Below are positions 48,007 through 58,066 of a stretch of DNA of 64,000 bases, one piece after another. Numbering within the stretch: position 1 is the first letter of the stretch; each line of letters opens with the position of its first letter. Under the pieces are notes generated by a model, which saw only the letters and a list, made by a program, of their open reading frames with translations, did not search any database and was not told the origin of the DNA. The position numbers and the translations under genes were made by a program. The stretch is from Oligoflexia bacterium (GTDB taxonomy: Bacteria; Bdellovibrionota_B; Oligoflexia; Oligoflexales; JAGOVF01): the NCBI GenBank assembly GCA_030432875.1, contig JAUILP010000006.1:1-64000 (forward strand), written 5' to 3'.

Positions 48007-48052
48007 ACTTTTAAGATAGACTGATTTTTTTAATACGGGGAAAGATCTGGCC

Positions 48053-49123
48053 ATGGATTTATCAATTTTAGGAAAAAATATTGCTGCTGTTCTCGAGCAG
48101 TTTTTCACAGAAGTCGAAACGACTATGGGGCAACTTTCCCCGGAAAAATTTGAACAATTAAGAGTAAATTTTTTAGGCAAAAAATCACCAATCTCTGGGT
48201 TGATGACAGAGCTTAAAAACTTAAGCAAAGATGAAAAACCCCAGGCGGGAAAGATGATTAATGATGCCCGCCAAACGGTTGAGGGAAAGCTTAATGAACT
48301 TAAAACTCAGGCGATTTCCTGGGAGATAGAGGCAAAACTCAGTGGTGAAGCTCTCGATATTAGTTTGCCGGTGGAGGGCTTTGATAATAAGGGGTCCGCT
48401 CATCCTGTTACCCTCATGCGGCGGATTTTGGTGCAAAGTTTTCGGCACCTAGGCTTTACGGTTTATGATGGCCCTGAACTCGACTTTGAGTTTTTTAATT
48501 TTACGGCGCTAAATTTACCGCCTTATCATCCTGCTCGCGATATGCAAGATACGTTTCATATTGCGGACCACAAAGACCTAATGATGCGACCACAAACCTC
48601 TACGGTTCAAATACATGCGATGCTTAGGGAAAAACCACCACTGCGTATAATCGCGCCAGGCCGGGTATTTCGTTGTGACTCTGACCCTACTCATACGCCG
48701 ATGTTTCACCAAATTGAGGCACTTGTGGTTGATGAAAATATCTCCTTTGCTGATTTAAAGGGAACCATTGATGTTCTTTTAAAGAGTATCTTCAATAAAG
48801 ATTTGGCCACACGTTTTCGTCCAAGTTATTTCCCCTTTACTGAGCCAAGCGCTGAAGTGGATCTCATGTGTACGGTTTGTATGGGAAAAGGAACAGATTG
48901 CCGCGTCTGCAAAGGAACCGGATGGCTAGAGGTCGGAGGATGTGGCATGGTGCACCCCAATGTCTTTGAAGCGGTCAACTATGATGCAGAAAAATATACT
49001 GGATTTGCGTTTGGGTTTGGTATCGACCGGCTTGCCATGCTGAAATACAGGCTTTCCGATTTGCGCACCCTTTTCGAGGGCAATCATAAATTTTTGAGCC
49101 AGTTTCCTATAAGTGCTTCATAA
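48053..49123 (+). CDS. pheS: Phenylalanyl-tRNA synthetase alpha subunit
   Basis: Catalytic subunit of the (alpha-beta)2 PheRS. 356 residues. The N-terminal coiled-coil (about 1-90) precedes class II motif 1-3: HPVTLMRRILVQSFRHLGF, LLRTxTS-like block MRPQTSTVQIHAM, RVFRCDSDPTHTPMFHQIE, and FGFGIDRLAMLKY. A cysteine cluster CTVCMGKGTDCRVCKGTGWL (about 273-292) is a known variant of PheS. It starts 46 nt after the aminotransferase gene and is followed by pheT after 136 nt. Confidence 0.97.
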   Translation: MDLSILGKNIAAVLEQFFTEVETTMGQLSPEKFEQLRVNFLGKKSPISGLMTELKNLSKDEKPQAGKMINDARQTVEGKLNELKTQAISWEIEAKLSGEALDISLPVEGFDNKGSAHPVTLMRRILVQSFRHLGFTVYDGPELDFEFFNFTALNLPPYHPARDMQDTFHIADHKDLMMRPQTSTVQIHAMLREKPPLRIIAPGRVFRCDSDPTHTPMFHQIEALVVDENISFADLKGTIDVLLKSIFNKDLATRFRPSYFPFTEPSAEVDLMCTVCMGKGTDCRVCKGTGWLEVGGCGMVHPNVFEAVNYDAEKYTGFAFGFGIDRLAMLKYRLSDLRTLFEGNHKFLSQFPISAS

Positions 49124-49259
49124 CGGTCAGGCGAGCGGTTTACCGTGATTTTTTGGCTCGAGAAGAAAAAAATTAAAGAATTTTTTATGCGTATTTTTAA
49201 ACATACAGATATTTGCAAGAGCATACAAAAAAAGTAAAAAATATAGGAAAAGAGATCTC

Positions 49260-51827
49260 ATGAGAATTTCACTTAACTGGCTTAATGATTATATTGATCT
49301 TTCGGGCTACACCCCAGAAAACATCAGTTTTCATTTGACGGATTTAGGGCTTGAGGTTGAAGAATTTACCAAAGAAGAGCCGCTACCCCAGAGTATAGTC
49401 GTGGGCCAAATTTTGGAAGCAAAGCCCCACCCGCAGGCCGATAGTTTAAGGTTATGCCAAGTCGATATTGGTCAAGAAAACCCCTTAGAAATCGTTTGCG
49501 GAGCGAGCAATGCCCGCGCAGGCATCAAGGTTGCCGTTGCCACGGTCGGAACCAAAATGCCTTCGGGGTTAGAAATTAAATCGGCCAAAATTCGGGGTGT
49601 TGATTCGTCTGGTATGCTTTGCAGCGAAGAAGAGCTTGGTCTTAGCGATGCTAGTGAGGGAATTTGGGAGCTAGAGCACGATAAAGTCGTTGGTGCGCCG
49701 GTACAAAGTATTTTACCACCACCTGATGCCTACCTGAATCTAAACGTCACCGCGAACCGTGGCGACTGCCTATCCTATTTTGGTGTGGCACGTGAGCTTG
49801 CGGCGAGGCTTGGCAAATCGTTAAAGACACCTACTCTATCTTACAAGCCGTCAGGGTCTATTAACACCAATGACATCCTTTCCTTAAAAATTACTGAATC
49901 GTCAGGATGCTCACGTTTTTATGCGCTTTATGTGAACAATGTTTCCCCAGAGCCCTCACCTACGTGGCTTAAAAAAAGAATTTTGAGCACGGGTATGCGG
50001 CCCATAAACTCTATTGTCGATGTGACTAATTATGTCATGATGGAAACGGGTCAACCTATTCATGCTTATGATGCGTGCATGATTAAAAACAAAGTTCTTG
50101 GTGTGCGCAGGGCTGAAAAAGACGAACGGCTAAAGGTACTCGATGGAACTACAATTAATTTAGAAAATGACGATATTTTGATTGTTGATGGCGTAGAGCC
50201 CATTGGTCTGGCGGGCATTATGGGGGGTGAACACTCCGAAGTTAAAGATGAAACCCAAGCGATTGTGATTGAGGCAGCTGCGTTCGATGCTATTCAAATA
50301 AGAAGAACGGCGCGGCGTTTAGGGATGAATACCGAGGCGTCTCAGCGCTTTGAGCGCAGAATAAACCAGGAACAAACTTTATTTGCCGCGCAAAGAGTAG
50401 CTGATTTGTTATATATCATAGGCAAGCAAAAAGGGGGCGGGGGAGATAAAGAAATGCCCCAAATATCTTCAAACCTTGTCTCTTATGCTCCAAAGTCACT
50501 GGCGTTTGCCCCAATTCTATTTCGCTTATCGCGGCTCGAAAAAATTTATGGGGCAGCCCGAATAGGTTTAACCGAATGCCAGCAGATTTTTTCTGCTCTG
50601 GGTTTTGCCATTTCTGATGCAGCAAAAGAGAATGAGTTTATGGTAACGCCGCCCGCCTGGCGTCATGACATTGAAAAAGAGATCGATCTTATAGAGGAGA
50701 TTATCCGTCATCATGGTTATGAGCACGTCCCCTATTCTCTTCCAACTATGGCTATAACGCCAACACCAGAAGACCCCTTTATTGCTTTTACGGACGAGAT
50801 ACGTAAAACGACGTCTTACTTAGGCTTTTCAGAAACCATTTCTTTTCCCTTTCATAAAGAAAAAACATTTAAAGCTATGCGCATTGGGGAGGGTCATGCT
50901 TTTTATCCGACCGTTGCGCTCCTTAACCCGCTTAGTGAAGATGAAAAATTCCTGCAAACTTCGCTGCTCCCCAGTCTTATAACGGCGATTTGTCGTGGCC
51001 AACATCATGGCCAAAAGGGTGCGCGCTTGTTTGAAGTTGGGCGCTGCTATTTTGCTGCCTCTGCTCGTAAAACGTTAATAGCGGAAACAAACGCATACCT
51101 TGACTCCTTAAAAATCAATGGTCGGTATATTTATCATCATGAGGGTCACGCTGACCCCTCTGAGCGCCCTATAGAAAAACTAATGTGGGCGGGGATCATC
51201 GATCAGCCCTACCAGGAGAAAGGCTGGCGTAACGGCGAAATAAAAGCTGATTTTTATACATTGAAGTCAATCCTCGCTTCTGTTTGCAAGTTTTTAGACA
51301 TAGGGGCGCTAAAATTAGAGGCGGTGCGAGGCGAAGACTTTCCTTTTTTAAACCCAAAATCTGCAGCAACCCTAATGTCTGGTGGCACCGCGCTTGGTTA
51401 TTTGGGTGAGCTTCACCCGGAACTCGCCTTTAATTTTGATTTTAAGCAAAAAGATCTCCCCCTCGTTTTTGAGATCAATGTCGAGCAAATTTTTAAGGCT
51501 AAATTTAATGAATCACCCTCGGTGTTGACCTCAATACCACGCTTTCCTGGGGTGACGCGGGATTTTGCTTTAATGGTAGATAGTGAAGTAACCCATGAAA
51601 AGATTGATGAGCTCATCGCGCATTTTCCTAAGAAAACCAATTTGTCGCATTGGTCCCTCTTCGATTTGTATACTGGGAGCGGCTTACCACAAGGGAAAAA
51701 AAGCATGGGGTACCGTTTTGTCTTTCAGCACCTTGAGCGTACGCTAAAGGACAGTGAAGTAGACAGTGAGTGCGAAAAACTTTTAAATCATTTAAATCAG
51801 TCTCACGGCATCCAGTTACGCCAATAG
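49260..51827 (+). CDS. pheT: Phenylalanyl-tRNA synthetase beta subunit
   Basis: Structural and editing subunit of PheRS. 855 residues, somewhat long. Domains: N-terminal MRISLNWLNDYIDLSGY, EMAP-like tRNA-binding region (VGQILEAKPHPQADSLRLCQ), B3/B4 editing core (RPINSIVDVTNYVMMETGQP), B5 block, the catalytic-like middle (LNPLSEDEKFLQTSLLPSL), and the FDX-ACB C-terminus (IPRFPGVTRDFALMVD). An extra stretch near residues 600-640 (CYFAASARKTLIAETNAYLD) explains the length. A short frame in the 136-nt gap (ATG 49187) has one Phe codon only and is not a classical attenuator peptide. Confidence 0.97.
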   Translation: MRISLNWLNDYIDLSGYTPENISFHLTDLGLEVEEFTKEEPLPQSIVVGQILEAKPHPQADSLRLCQVDIGQENPLEIVCGASNARAGIKVAVATVGTKMPSGLEIKSAKIRGVDSSGMLCSEEELGLSDASEGIWELEHDKVVGAPVQSILPPPDAYLNLNVTANRGDCLSYFGVARELAARLGKSLKTPTLSYKPSGSINTNDILSLKITESSGCSRFYALYVNNVSPEPSPTWLKKRILSTGMRPINSIVDVTNYVMMETGQPIHAYDACMIKNKVLGVRRAEKDERLKVLDGTTINLENDDILIVDGVEPIGLAGIMGGEHSEVKDETQAIVIEAAAFDAIQIRRTARRLGMNTEASQRFERRINQEQTLFAAQRVADLLYIIGKQKGGGGDKEMPQISSNLVSYAPKSLAFAPILFRLSRLEKIYGAARIGLTECQQIFSALGFAISDAAKENEFMVTPPAWRHDIEKEIDLIEEIIRHHGYEHVPYSLPTMAITPTPEDPFIAFTDEIRKTTSYLGFSETISFPFHKEKTFKAMRIGEGHAFYPTVALLNPLSEDEKFLQTSLLPSLITAICRGQHHGQKGARLFEVGRCYFAASARKTLIAETNAYLDSLKINGRYIYHHEGHADPSERPIEKLMWAGIIDQPYQEKGWRNGEIKADFYTLKSILASVCKFLDIGALKLEAVRGEDFPFLNPKSAATLMSGGTALGYLGELHPELAFNFDFKQKDLPLVFEINVEQIFKAKFNESPSVLTSIPRFPGVTRDFALMVDSEVTHEKIDELIAHFPKKTNLSHWSLFDLYTGSGLPQGKKSMGYRFVFQHLERTLKDSEVDSECEKLLNHLNQSHGIQLRQ

Positions 51828-51866
51828 ATAGGGGTCATTAAAGGCGATTAGCGCAAAAAGAATAGA

Positions 51867-51897
51867 ATCTATAGCTCGGTAGGTCCGAACTATAGAT
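51867..51897 (+). terminator. Hairpin after pheT
   Basis: A 12-13-bp stem with one mismatch around loop TAGGT (arms 51867-51879 and 51885-51897), about 40 nt after the pheT stop codon. The following AAAATAAATTTTA is only a weak tail, so termination is partial at best. Confidence 0.5.
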
Positions 51898-51941
51898 AAA
51901 ATAAATTTTAGGTACACAAAGAACTCCGAGAAATTCTCTGC

Positions 51942-52430
51942 ATGCAAAAAAAACAAATGGCGCCAAAGCCTATAAAAGTTAAGCAAAAGCAACTCATTGT
52001 GGGCTGGCGAGAATGGGTTACGCTGCCCTTTTTGGGGGTCGATGAAATCAATGCTAAGATCGATACAGGGGCGCGCACCTCGGCATTGCATGCCTATGAT
52101 ATAGAAGAATACCATAAGCACGGGGTTGATATGGTGCGTTTTAAGATTCACCCCATCCAGCGAAGCCGTAGCTATGTTATTTCTGCGGCAGCTCCTTTGA
52201 TCGAGAAAAGGTGGATAAAGAGTAGCGTAGGAAACCGAACGCTGCGGCCTGTAATTTCTACGATCGTAACCCTAGGGGGATATAGCTGGGAGATTGAACT
52301 TACCCTAGTGAATAGAGACCAGATGGGGTACCGCATGCTATTAGGGCGACAAGCACTTAGCAACAAACTTAATATTTTTATCAATCCTGCAAAAAGCTAT
52401 TTGGCCAGTAAAAATATAGAATTGGACTAA
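51942..52430 (+). CDS. Retropepsin-like protease (RimK-associated, PF05618 type)
   Basis: 162 residues with the aspartic-protease-like DTG motif in [16 protein letters not shown], a [19 protein letters not shown] block, and the C-terminal MLLGRQAL. This is the family often called ATP-dependent zinc protease, which partners RimK in processing glutamate tails. It is followed by rimK after 7 nt and so is almost surely cotranscribed with it. Start: ATG 51942; an ATG at 51957 is an alternative. Confidence 0.88.
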   Translation: MQKKQMAPKPIKVKQKQLIVGWREWVTLPFLGVDEINAKIDTGARTSALHAYDIEEYHKHGVDMVRFKIHPIQRSRSYVISAAAPLIEKRWIKSSVGNRTLRPVISTIVTLGGYSWEIELTLVNRDQMGYRMLLGRQALSNKLNIFINPAKSYLASKNIELD

Positions 52431-52437
52431 AAAACTT

Positions 52438-53325
52438 ATGAACATTCTGATTTTGTCCCGTAAAGAATCATTATATTCGACTTCGCGCCTCAAAGAAGCC
52501 GCGCTGAAACTGGGACATAATGTCGATATCATTGATTATCTTCGGTGTTATATTAACATCAATTCTAAACGCCCAACGGTCCTCTATGCCGGAAAAGATT
52601 TGGATCACTATGATATTGTCATCCCACGCATTGGAGCGTCGCACACATTTTATGGAACTGCTGTTGTGCGCCAATTTGAAATGATGGGAACCAAAACGCT
52701 TAATAGTTCGGTGAGTATAACCAAATCTCGTGATAAGCTGCGCTGCATGCAAATTTTGGCCAAAAAAGGTATTGGGCTACCTATCTCGGGTTGTGCTCAT
52801 TCGACAAAAGATGCCGAAGGACTCATCCAAATCGCGGGCGGTCCCCCCGTGGTTGTTAAGCTTTTAGAAGGCACGCAAGGCATAGGAGTCGTTCTGGCCG
52901 AAACCAAAAAAGCTGCAGAGTCTGTTATTCAAGCTTTTAGGGACCTCAATGCGCATATCATCATTCAAGAATATATAAAAGAGGCTCAGGGGTGTGACAT
53001 CCGCTGTTTTGTTATTGGCAACAAGGTAGTCGCGAGCATACTGCGAAAAAGTGCCGAGGGAGAGTTTCGTTCAAACCTTCACCGCGGAGGTACGGCGCAT
53101 AATGTTATTCTCACCGAGGACGAAGAAAAAACAGCTATAAGTGCCGCACATGGGCTTGGTCTCAGTGTTGCGGGTGTGGATATTTTGCGCTCCAGTCATG
53201 GTCCGGTTGTTCTCGAAGTTAACTCTTCGCCGGGGTTAGAAGGTGTTGAGAAAACGACTAAGGTAGATATTGCTACTCTTATTATTCAGTTTATGGAATC
53301 GACGCACAACACAGGGGGGGCATAA
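52438..53325 (+). CDS. rimK: RimK alpha-L-glutamate ligase
   Basis: ATP-grasp enzyme that adds glutamate residues to the C-terminus of ribosomal protein S6 (or makes poly-glutamate). 295 residues: [17 protein letters not shown] start, [20 protein letters not shown], the ATP-grasp core [17 protein letters not shown], FIKEAxG-like [26 protein letters not shown], and the metal-binding end [12 protein letters not shown]. Followed by a hairpin terminator, so it ends the two-gene unit with the retropepsin-like protease. Confidence 0.95.
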   Translation: MNILILSRKESLYSTSRLKEAALKLGHNVDIIDYLRCYININSKRPTVLYAGKDLDHYDIVIPRIGASHTFYGTAVVRQFEMMGTKTLNSSVSITKSRDKLRCMQILAKKGIGLPISGCAHSTKDAEGLIQIAGGPPVVVKLLEGTQGIGVVLAETKKAAESVIQAFRDLNAHIIIQEYIKEAQGCDIRCFVIGNKVVASILRKSAEGEFRSNLHRGGTAHNVILTEDEEKTAISAAHGLGLSVAGVDILRSSHGPVVLEVNSSPGLEGVEKTTKVDIATLIIQFMESTHNTGGA

Positions 53326-53344
53326 TTTTATGCTAAAATTAAAC

Positions 53345-53369
53345 AAAAGTGTCATTAAAGGACACTTTT
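53345..53369 (+). terminator. Rho-independent terminator of rimK
   Basis: AAAAGTGTC/GACACTTTT form a perfect 9-bp stem with a 7-nt loop, 19 nt after the rimK stop codon. The 3' arm supplies the T-run. Confidence 0.65.
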
Positions 53370-53443
53370 ATGGGAAATTAAAGCCAAATGATTAGTATTG
53401 TTCGTGTTGACTCATTAAGAAATTATGCCGAAATAGTCAATGA

Positions 53444-53542
53444 TTAATTGGTGTTGTCGGCGCCACCTTCATGGGCCATGGTCAGGTCATTATAGTTTTT
53501 TTGCACAAAAACTTGGGTGTGTCCCATTGGATCAGAAATCAT
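53444..53542 (-). other. Gap with a possible 32-codon mini-ORF
   Basis: The 300-bp gap 53326-53626 between convergent rimK and the SDR gene holds the rimK terminator and a short minus-strand frame, MISDPMGHTQVFVQKN.., with no ribosome-binding site. It may be a relic downstream of the SDR gene or chance. Confidence 0.2.
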
Positions 53543-53626
53543 GGGGTAATATCAGCAGCAACAGGCACGGAAGATATCGCTCGTTCTAAGGTCTTCCACC
53601 GGCACCAAAACTATAGCCGTCACCAC

Positions 53627-54349
53627 TTAAAACGGAATGGCTTCGCCGTCAAGAAAAAATCCCCCAGTCGGCCCACTTTTGTCGATAAGAGCGAGCTTAA
53701 CAATGCTCTTTGCGCCAAGCGTAAGATCTCTGGGCGCGTTGGGTCCTCCCATGCTGGTTTTTACCCAACCCGGGGAAACAGAGTTGATTTTTATATCAGT
53801 GCCTAAAAGCTCAGCAGCGAGTATTTTTGTGAGACCATTTAAGGCAAGTTTTGATATGCGGTAGCCAGGCCAAAATGCTCCGATCTCATTTAGAGCTCCC
53901 ATTTCTGAGGATACGTTTACGATGGTGCCCGAGTTTTTTTCCTTCATCAGAGGGATAAAAGTTTGGCAGAGTTTAAAGGGGCCAAGGGTGTTTATGTCAA
54001 ATATTTTTGCCATAGTTTTGGGGTTCGCTCTTAGAGCGGAGCCAAGCTCAGGGTGTGTCGGGTCACCACCCTCTAAAAAAACACCCGCATTGTTGACAAG
54101 AATATCGAGGTGACCATATTTCGTTTTTATGTAGGTATAGGCATTTTTGATGTGGCGCGTATTAGAAACATCCAGTTCTAGCGCCTCTACATCAAGATGC
54201 AAGCTACGCAAATGTTCAGCAGCTTCTAGGCCTTTAGAGATGCTTCGTGAGCCCATAATAACAAAATGACCTGCTTCAGCGAGTTGTCGGCATACTTCGT
54301 ATCCGATCCCCCGGTTTGCTCCCGTAACCAGCGCAATTTTTTGTTTCAC
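53627..54349 (-). CDS. SDR-family oxidoreductase (carbonyl reductase-like)
   Basis: 240-residue classical short-chain dehydrogenase. NADP-type Rossmann start ALVTGANRGIGYEVCRQL, NNAG in LDILVNNAGVFLEG, catalytic Ser in VNVSSEMG, the YxxxK pair in GYRISKLALNGL, and the PGWVKTSMGG loop. GTG is the start, with GAGG six bases upstream. The closest known relatives by pattern are plant-type/carbonyl reductases. The substrate cannot be read from sequence. It stands alone, divergent from the ABC transporter pair. Confidence 0.93.
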   Translation of the reverse strand: MKQKIALVTGANRGIGYEVCRQLAEAGHFVIMGSRSISKGLEAAEHLRSLHLDVEALELDVSNTRHIKNAYTYIKTKYGHLDILVNNAGVFLEGGDPTHPELGSALRANPKTMAKIFDINTLGPFKLCQTFIPLMKEKNSGTIVNVSSEMGALNEIGAFWPGYRISKLALNGLTKILAAELLGTDIKINSVSPGWVKTSMGGPNAPRDLTLGAKSIVKLALIDKSGPTGGFFLDGEAIPF

Positions 54350-54512
54350 GGCATCCTCTCTATTTGGCGAAAATTTGCCCTCGCGCCAAACCTTGGCACG
54401 AAAGCAACTATATATCTGAGAAAAAAGATCTCTTAAAATATTTTTATGATCGCGATATGATGTTCTTTTGTTATGATTGAACGGCAGCTGCCATTTTTTA
54501 TTACCTTTTGCC

Positions 54513-54518
54513 TATAAT
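54513..54518 (+). promoter_or_regulatory. -10 element directly before the ABC gene, possible leaderless start
   Basis: A perfect TATAAT only 11 nt before the ATG at 54530. Transcription would begin about 5 nt before or at the start codon, and no ribosome-binding site is present. The -35 is poor. Confidence 0.4.
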
Positions 54519-54529
54519 AATAAACCATT

Positions 54530-56239
54530 ATGCCTAACGCGACAATATCAAAGGTCTGGCCTTCCTACTGGAAGGAAATAAGCAGGTACCCAGTCCTATA
54601 TATTGTGGGTATTTTTACTCTAATAATGACCAGCCTATCAGAGGTCTTTATTCCCAAATTTTCCCAGTGGACACTTGATCTGTTGTGGGGAAGTCCGGAA
54701 AATCATCTACCAAAATTTTTAGAGAATTTGCCGACCAAGGAAGCATTATTAAAGCTCTGTTTTGCCTTCCCACTTGTTTTGATTGTTGGATGGCTTGGCC
54801 GAGTTGGCTGGCGTCAGTCTCTTGCGCGAAGGACACATATTGCGGGCAGGGATTTTCGCGTTGCTTATTGGGATAGCCTTAGGGATTTGCGGGAAAGTCG
54901 CTTGCTTCAGTATACCCTCGGTGATCTTATCTCTCGTGGCATTAGCGACCTTAATGCGGTGCGATTTCTTTTGGGCATGACCTTGGTTATTACTTTTGAT
55001 GTTATCTTTTTTGTGTCATTTTCTCTCTTTTTCATGTTCCGCATAGATGCTGGCTTGGCTCTTGCTTGCCTCGCACCGTCATTTTTTGCAGTACCTCTGG
55101 TCATAAAATTTGCCAAAATCCAGGAAAAAACGTATTTAAAAGCGCAGAAGAAATTATCTTTTTTTTCCGAAATGATCAGCAAAGCTTTGTCTATGATGAA
55201 GTTTTCCCGGGCGACGGCGACAGAAAAAATTTGGTCTAAACATTTGTATCGGGAGGCGACAAGTTATGCAAAAAGGAGCTATAAGTTCCAGCGCTCATCG
55301 TGGAAGCTGTTTCCTATTGTCAATATTCCAACTCTTATAAGTTACATTGTTTTACTTATTCTTGGTCCCCAGCGTCTGAGTGTGGATGCCATTAGCCCAG
55401 GTGAGCTGTTGGCATTTTTTTCATATTTACTTTTGATGCAAACGCCGCTCTATGAAATCAACCACTGCATCACGGAGTGGCAAAAAGGCTTAGTCGGACT
55501 CAAAAGAATAAATGAAGTGATGGCTGTAAAAAACGCGAGCGCTCGAATCGTCGAAGCTGATCCTCTAGATATAAAGAGGTCATTACGAGCAGTTCAAGCA
55601 GGAGACTTAAGCTATGGCTATGGTGAAGGTAGCACTGTTTTACAAAATTTGAATTTTACAATTAAAAAAGGCGAAATTATAGGTATCACAGGGCCTGTAG
55701 GGAGCGGCAAATCAACGTTGGTGAAGATTCTAAGCCAGGAAATCACCGGATACCAGGGATCTTTATGTCTCTTCGGCGAAGAACTTTCCACATTATCTCC
55801 ACAACACATAAGTACGGTGGTGAATTGTGTGCCACAAAAGCCGTTTCTTTTTGCGGGAACGATTCGCCACAATCTTTGTTTAGATAGTATTTTTACTGAG
55901 GAACAGCTAAAAAGCATATTAAATTTTGTGGGGCTATATCATGAACTCCAGCAGGCCGGGCGTTCGCTTGATAGCTGGATTGGTGAGTGGGGCGTGAGTT
56001 TATCTGGCGGGCAAAAGCAGCGCCTTTGTTTAGCTCGCGCTTTGTTAAGGCCAAAGCCCCTGCTTCTGTTAGATGATTCTTTTAGTGCGGTAGATTCTAT
56101 AACAGAAAAAAATATCATCGAACGCATTGGCGAGGTTGTTTCCTCTGAAACAACCATCGTTTGGGTTGCACATAGATCATCTACCCTAAAGTATTGTTCG
56201 CGAATTTTAACCCTTGAAAACGGTGTCATAAGTGAATAA
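54530..56239 (+). CDS. ABC exporter half-transporter A (MdlA-like)
   Basis: 569 residues: six transmembrane segments (about 20-310), then the nucleotide-binding domain. Walker A GPVGSGKST (near 388), signature LSGGQKQR (near 490), Walker B LLLLDDSFSAVD (near 512) and switch His in VAHRSSTL. Asp follows Walker B where the catalytic Glu normally stands, as in MdlA and other heterodimer partners. It is directly followed, with no gap, by the second half-transporter; together they form an asymmetric exporter. The substrate is unknown; lipid or drug export is typical. Confidence 0.92.
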   Translation: MPNATISKVWPSYWKEISRYPVLYIVGIFTLIMTSLSEVFIPKFSQWTLDLLWGSPENHLPKFLENLPTKEALLKLCFAFPLVLIVGWLGRVGWRQSLARRTHIAGRDFRVAYWDSLRDLRESRLLQYTLGDLISRGISDLNAVRFLLGMTLVITFDVIFFVSFSLFFMFRIDAGLALACLAPSFFAVPLVIKFAKIQEKTYLKAQKKLSFFSEMISKALSMMKFSRATATEKIWSKHLYREATSYAKRSYKFQRSSWKLFPIVNIPTLISYIVLLILGPQRLSVDAISPGELLAFFSYLLLMQTPLYEINHCITEWQKGLVGLKRINEVMAVKNASARIVEADPLDIKRSLRAVQAGDLSYGYGEGSTVLQNLNFTIKKGEIIGITGPVGSGKSTLVKILSQEITGYQGSLCLFGEELSTLSPQHISTVVNCVPQKPFLFAGTIRHNLCLDSIFTEEQLKSILNFVGLYHELQQAGRSLDSWIGEWGVSLSGGQKQRLCLARALLRPKPLLLLDDSFSAVDSITEKNIIERIGEVVSSETTIVWVAHRSSTLKYCSRILTLENGVISE

Positions 56240-58066
56240 ATGCCTAAGCAGAAAATACAAATGAAAAGCAGTTCAAATCAAAAGTCTAGACGAGGTCCCC
56301 GATATATTTCCGATTTAGATTATGATGATAATGTTGACTGGTTGGGCCTTATAAAGCTGTTTAAAACAGAAAAAAAGCCCATTAAATATTTTTTGCTTGC
56401 GACGTTACTTCTTCTCGGGAGTGCTGGCTTTTTAATGCTTTCGGCGAAAAACCTCGGAGCGCTTTTTGGGGTTATTGCGCAAAAAAAATTTGGTAGCGAG
56501 TATATTCTTTTGGCGTCTGTTTTTTTAGGGGCTGAAGCGATTTCTCTTATTTTTCAGTATTATGGGCGCATTATCATTGCTTACTCAACAACGCAAGTCA
56601 CCCTGGGTACCCGAAAAAAGCTCATAGATAAAATTAACTCTTTGCCGGTCGCCTATTTTGATAGCACGCCGATGGGAAGAACCCTTACCCGAATAACTGC
56701 TGATGTCGAGGGCTTAGAACAGTTTTTCTCGGGGACGCTTCCCAAGGTTCTTTCAGCCGTTGTGCAGATTATTGCCGTATTTATTGCCATGCTTCTCTCA
56801 AATTTAAAACTAGGGCTTATTGTTGTGTGTTTTACCACACCAGCGATATTTTTTTCTGTGTTTTTGCGGGTCAAAGCCAGGGCGGTTTACCGCGAAATTA
56901 AAAGGTTAACGGCGGGACTCAATGCGAAGCTGGCTGAAAATATTAGTGGACTGACCTTAATCAGACTATTTGGCTTATCCGACTGGACGCTTTCAGAATA
57001 CCGGGGCGGGACAAATTCTCTTTATCGTTCGCACCTAAAACTCATGAATTTAAACGCTTTTGTTATGCCGACCATCGTGCTTCTTTGTACTGCGCCGCTT
57101 ATCTTTGTTTTTGGTTTTGGGGGTAACTATGTTTTAAGTGGCTCTCTTGAGCTTGCCACGTTTGTTGCGTTTGTGCGGTATAGCGAGAGGATTTTAAGCC
57201 CTGTGCGCGCATTTTCTCAGGAGATACAGGTTATTCAAGATGCTCTCGCCTCAAGTGAGCGCATTTACCATATGCTCAATGAACCACCAGAAACATCCGT
57301 TCTTGGGGAAGATGGGCATGTGCAGCAGGAGCTTGCGGGTAAAATAGAGTTTTCTCATGTTTTTGCTTCTTATGGTCGCCCTGAAAAACCTATATTAAAA
57401 AACATCAGCTTCCGTATTGGAAGCGGTGAAAAAGTCGGTTTAGTGGGGGCAACTGGCAGCGGAAAAACCACAACTATCTCGCTTATTCCTGCTTTATACC
57501 AAATCGATGAGGGGGTTGTGCTTATCGATGATATTCCCTTAAATCACTGGCACCGGGAAACCCTGCGTCAGCAAATAGGTTATATAAGTCAGGATGTGGA
57601 GATTTTTCGCGGCTCCCTTAGGGACAATCTTCTGGTCGGACGTTCTGCACATCACTTCGCAAGTGACCAAGAGATCTTAAACGTTTGTGCTTTGACGGGT
57701 TTTGAAAAAACCTTGAATTCACTGCCTAAAGGACTTGATCAAATTCTCTTAGATGGGGGCAAAAATCTTTCTGTCGGTGAGCGGCAGCTTCTCAGTATCA
57801 CAAGGATTATTCTTAAAAACCCCAAGATTCTCATTTTGGATGAAGCCACATCAAGCATAGACCCCCACAGTGAAAAAATTGTACAAGAGGCACTAAATAC
57901 TGCTTCTTTGGGGAGAACAACGCTTATTATTGCGCATCGCTTGAGTACGGTTACGGCGTGTGATCTTATCCTGGTGTTTCATGATGGGAAACTTATAGAA
58001 AAAGGAACGCATGAGCAGCTTGTCAAAAATGATGGTTACTATGCGCAGCTGGCGAGAACGCATTAG
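56240..58066 (+). CDS. ABC exporter half-transporter B (MdlB-like)
   Basis: 608 residues. A basic N-terminal extension (about 1-45), six transmembrane segments, then the nucleotide-binding domain: Walker A GATGSGKTT (near 403), signature LSVGERQL (near 511, a degenerate LSGGQ), Walker B ILILDEATSSID with the catalytic Glu, and IAHRLSTV. The partner at 54530 has the reverse pattern (good signature, degenerate Walker B), so one composite ATP site is active and one degenerate, as in MdlAB-type heterodimers. Its ATG follows the partner's stop codon immediately. Confidence 0.93.
   Translation: MPKQKIQMKSSSNQKSRRGPRYISDLDYDDNVDWLGLIKLFKTEKKPIKYFLLATLLLLGSAGFLMLSAKNLGALFGVIAQKKFGSEYILLASVFLGAEAISLIFQYYGRIIIAYSTTQVTLGTRKKLIDKINSLPVAYFDSTPMGRTLTRITADVEGLEQFFSGTLPKVLSAVVQIIAVFIAMLLSNLKLGLIVVCFTTPAIFFSVFLRVKARAVYREIKRLTAGLNAKLAENISGLTLIRLFGLSDWTLSEYRGGTNSLYRSHLKLMNLNAFVMPTIVLLCTAPLIFVFGFGGNYVLSGSLELATFVAFVRYSERILSPVRAFSQEIQVIQDALASSERIYHMLNEPPETSVLGEDGHVQQELAGKIEFSHVFASYGRPEKPILKNISFRIGSGEKVGLVGATGSGKTTTISLIPALYQIDEGVVLIDDIPLNHWHRETLRQQIGYISQDVEIFRGSLRDNLLVGRSAHHFASDQEILNVCALTGFEKTLNSLPKGLDQILLDGGKNLSVGERQLLSITRIILKNPKILILDEATSSIDPHSEKIVQEALNTASLGRTTLIIAHRLSTVTACDLILVFHDGKLIEKGTHEQLVKNDGYYAQLARTH

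Noticed and set aside
49187-49240. Short ATG frame before pheT as attenuator leader peptide
   Set aside because: Only one Phe codon and no terminator or anti-terminator pair; not a convincing Phe-sensing leader.
53471-53806. 111-codon plus-strand frame across the SDR gene end
   Set aside because: Antisense to the clear SDR reading frame and of shadow-type composition.
54344-54352. TGTTTCACG, half of a parS site
   Set aside because: Only the left half matches and it lies over the start of the SDR gene; not a full site.
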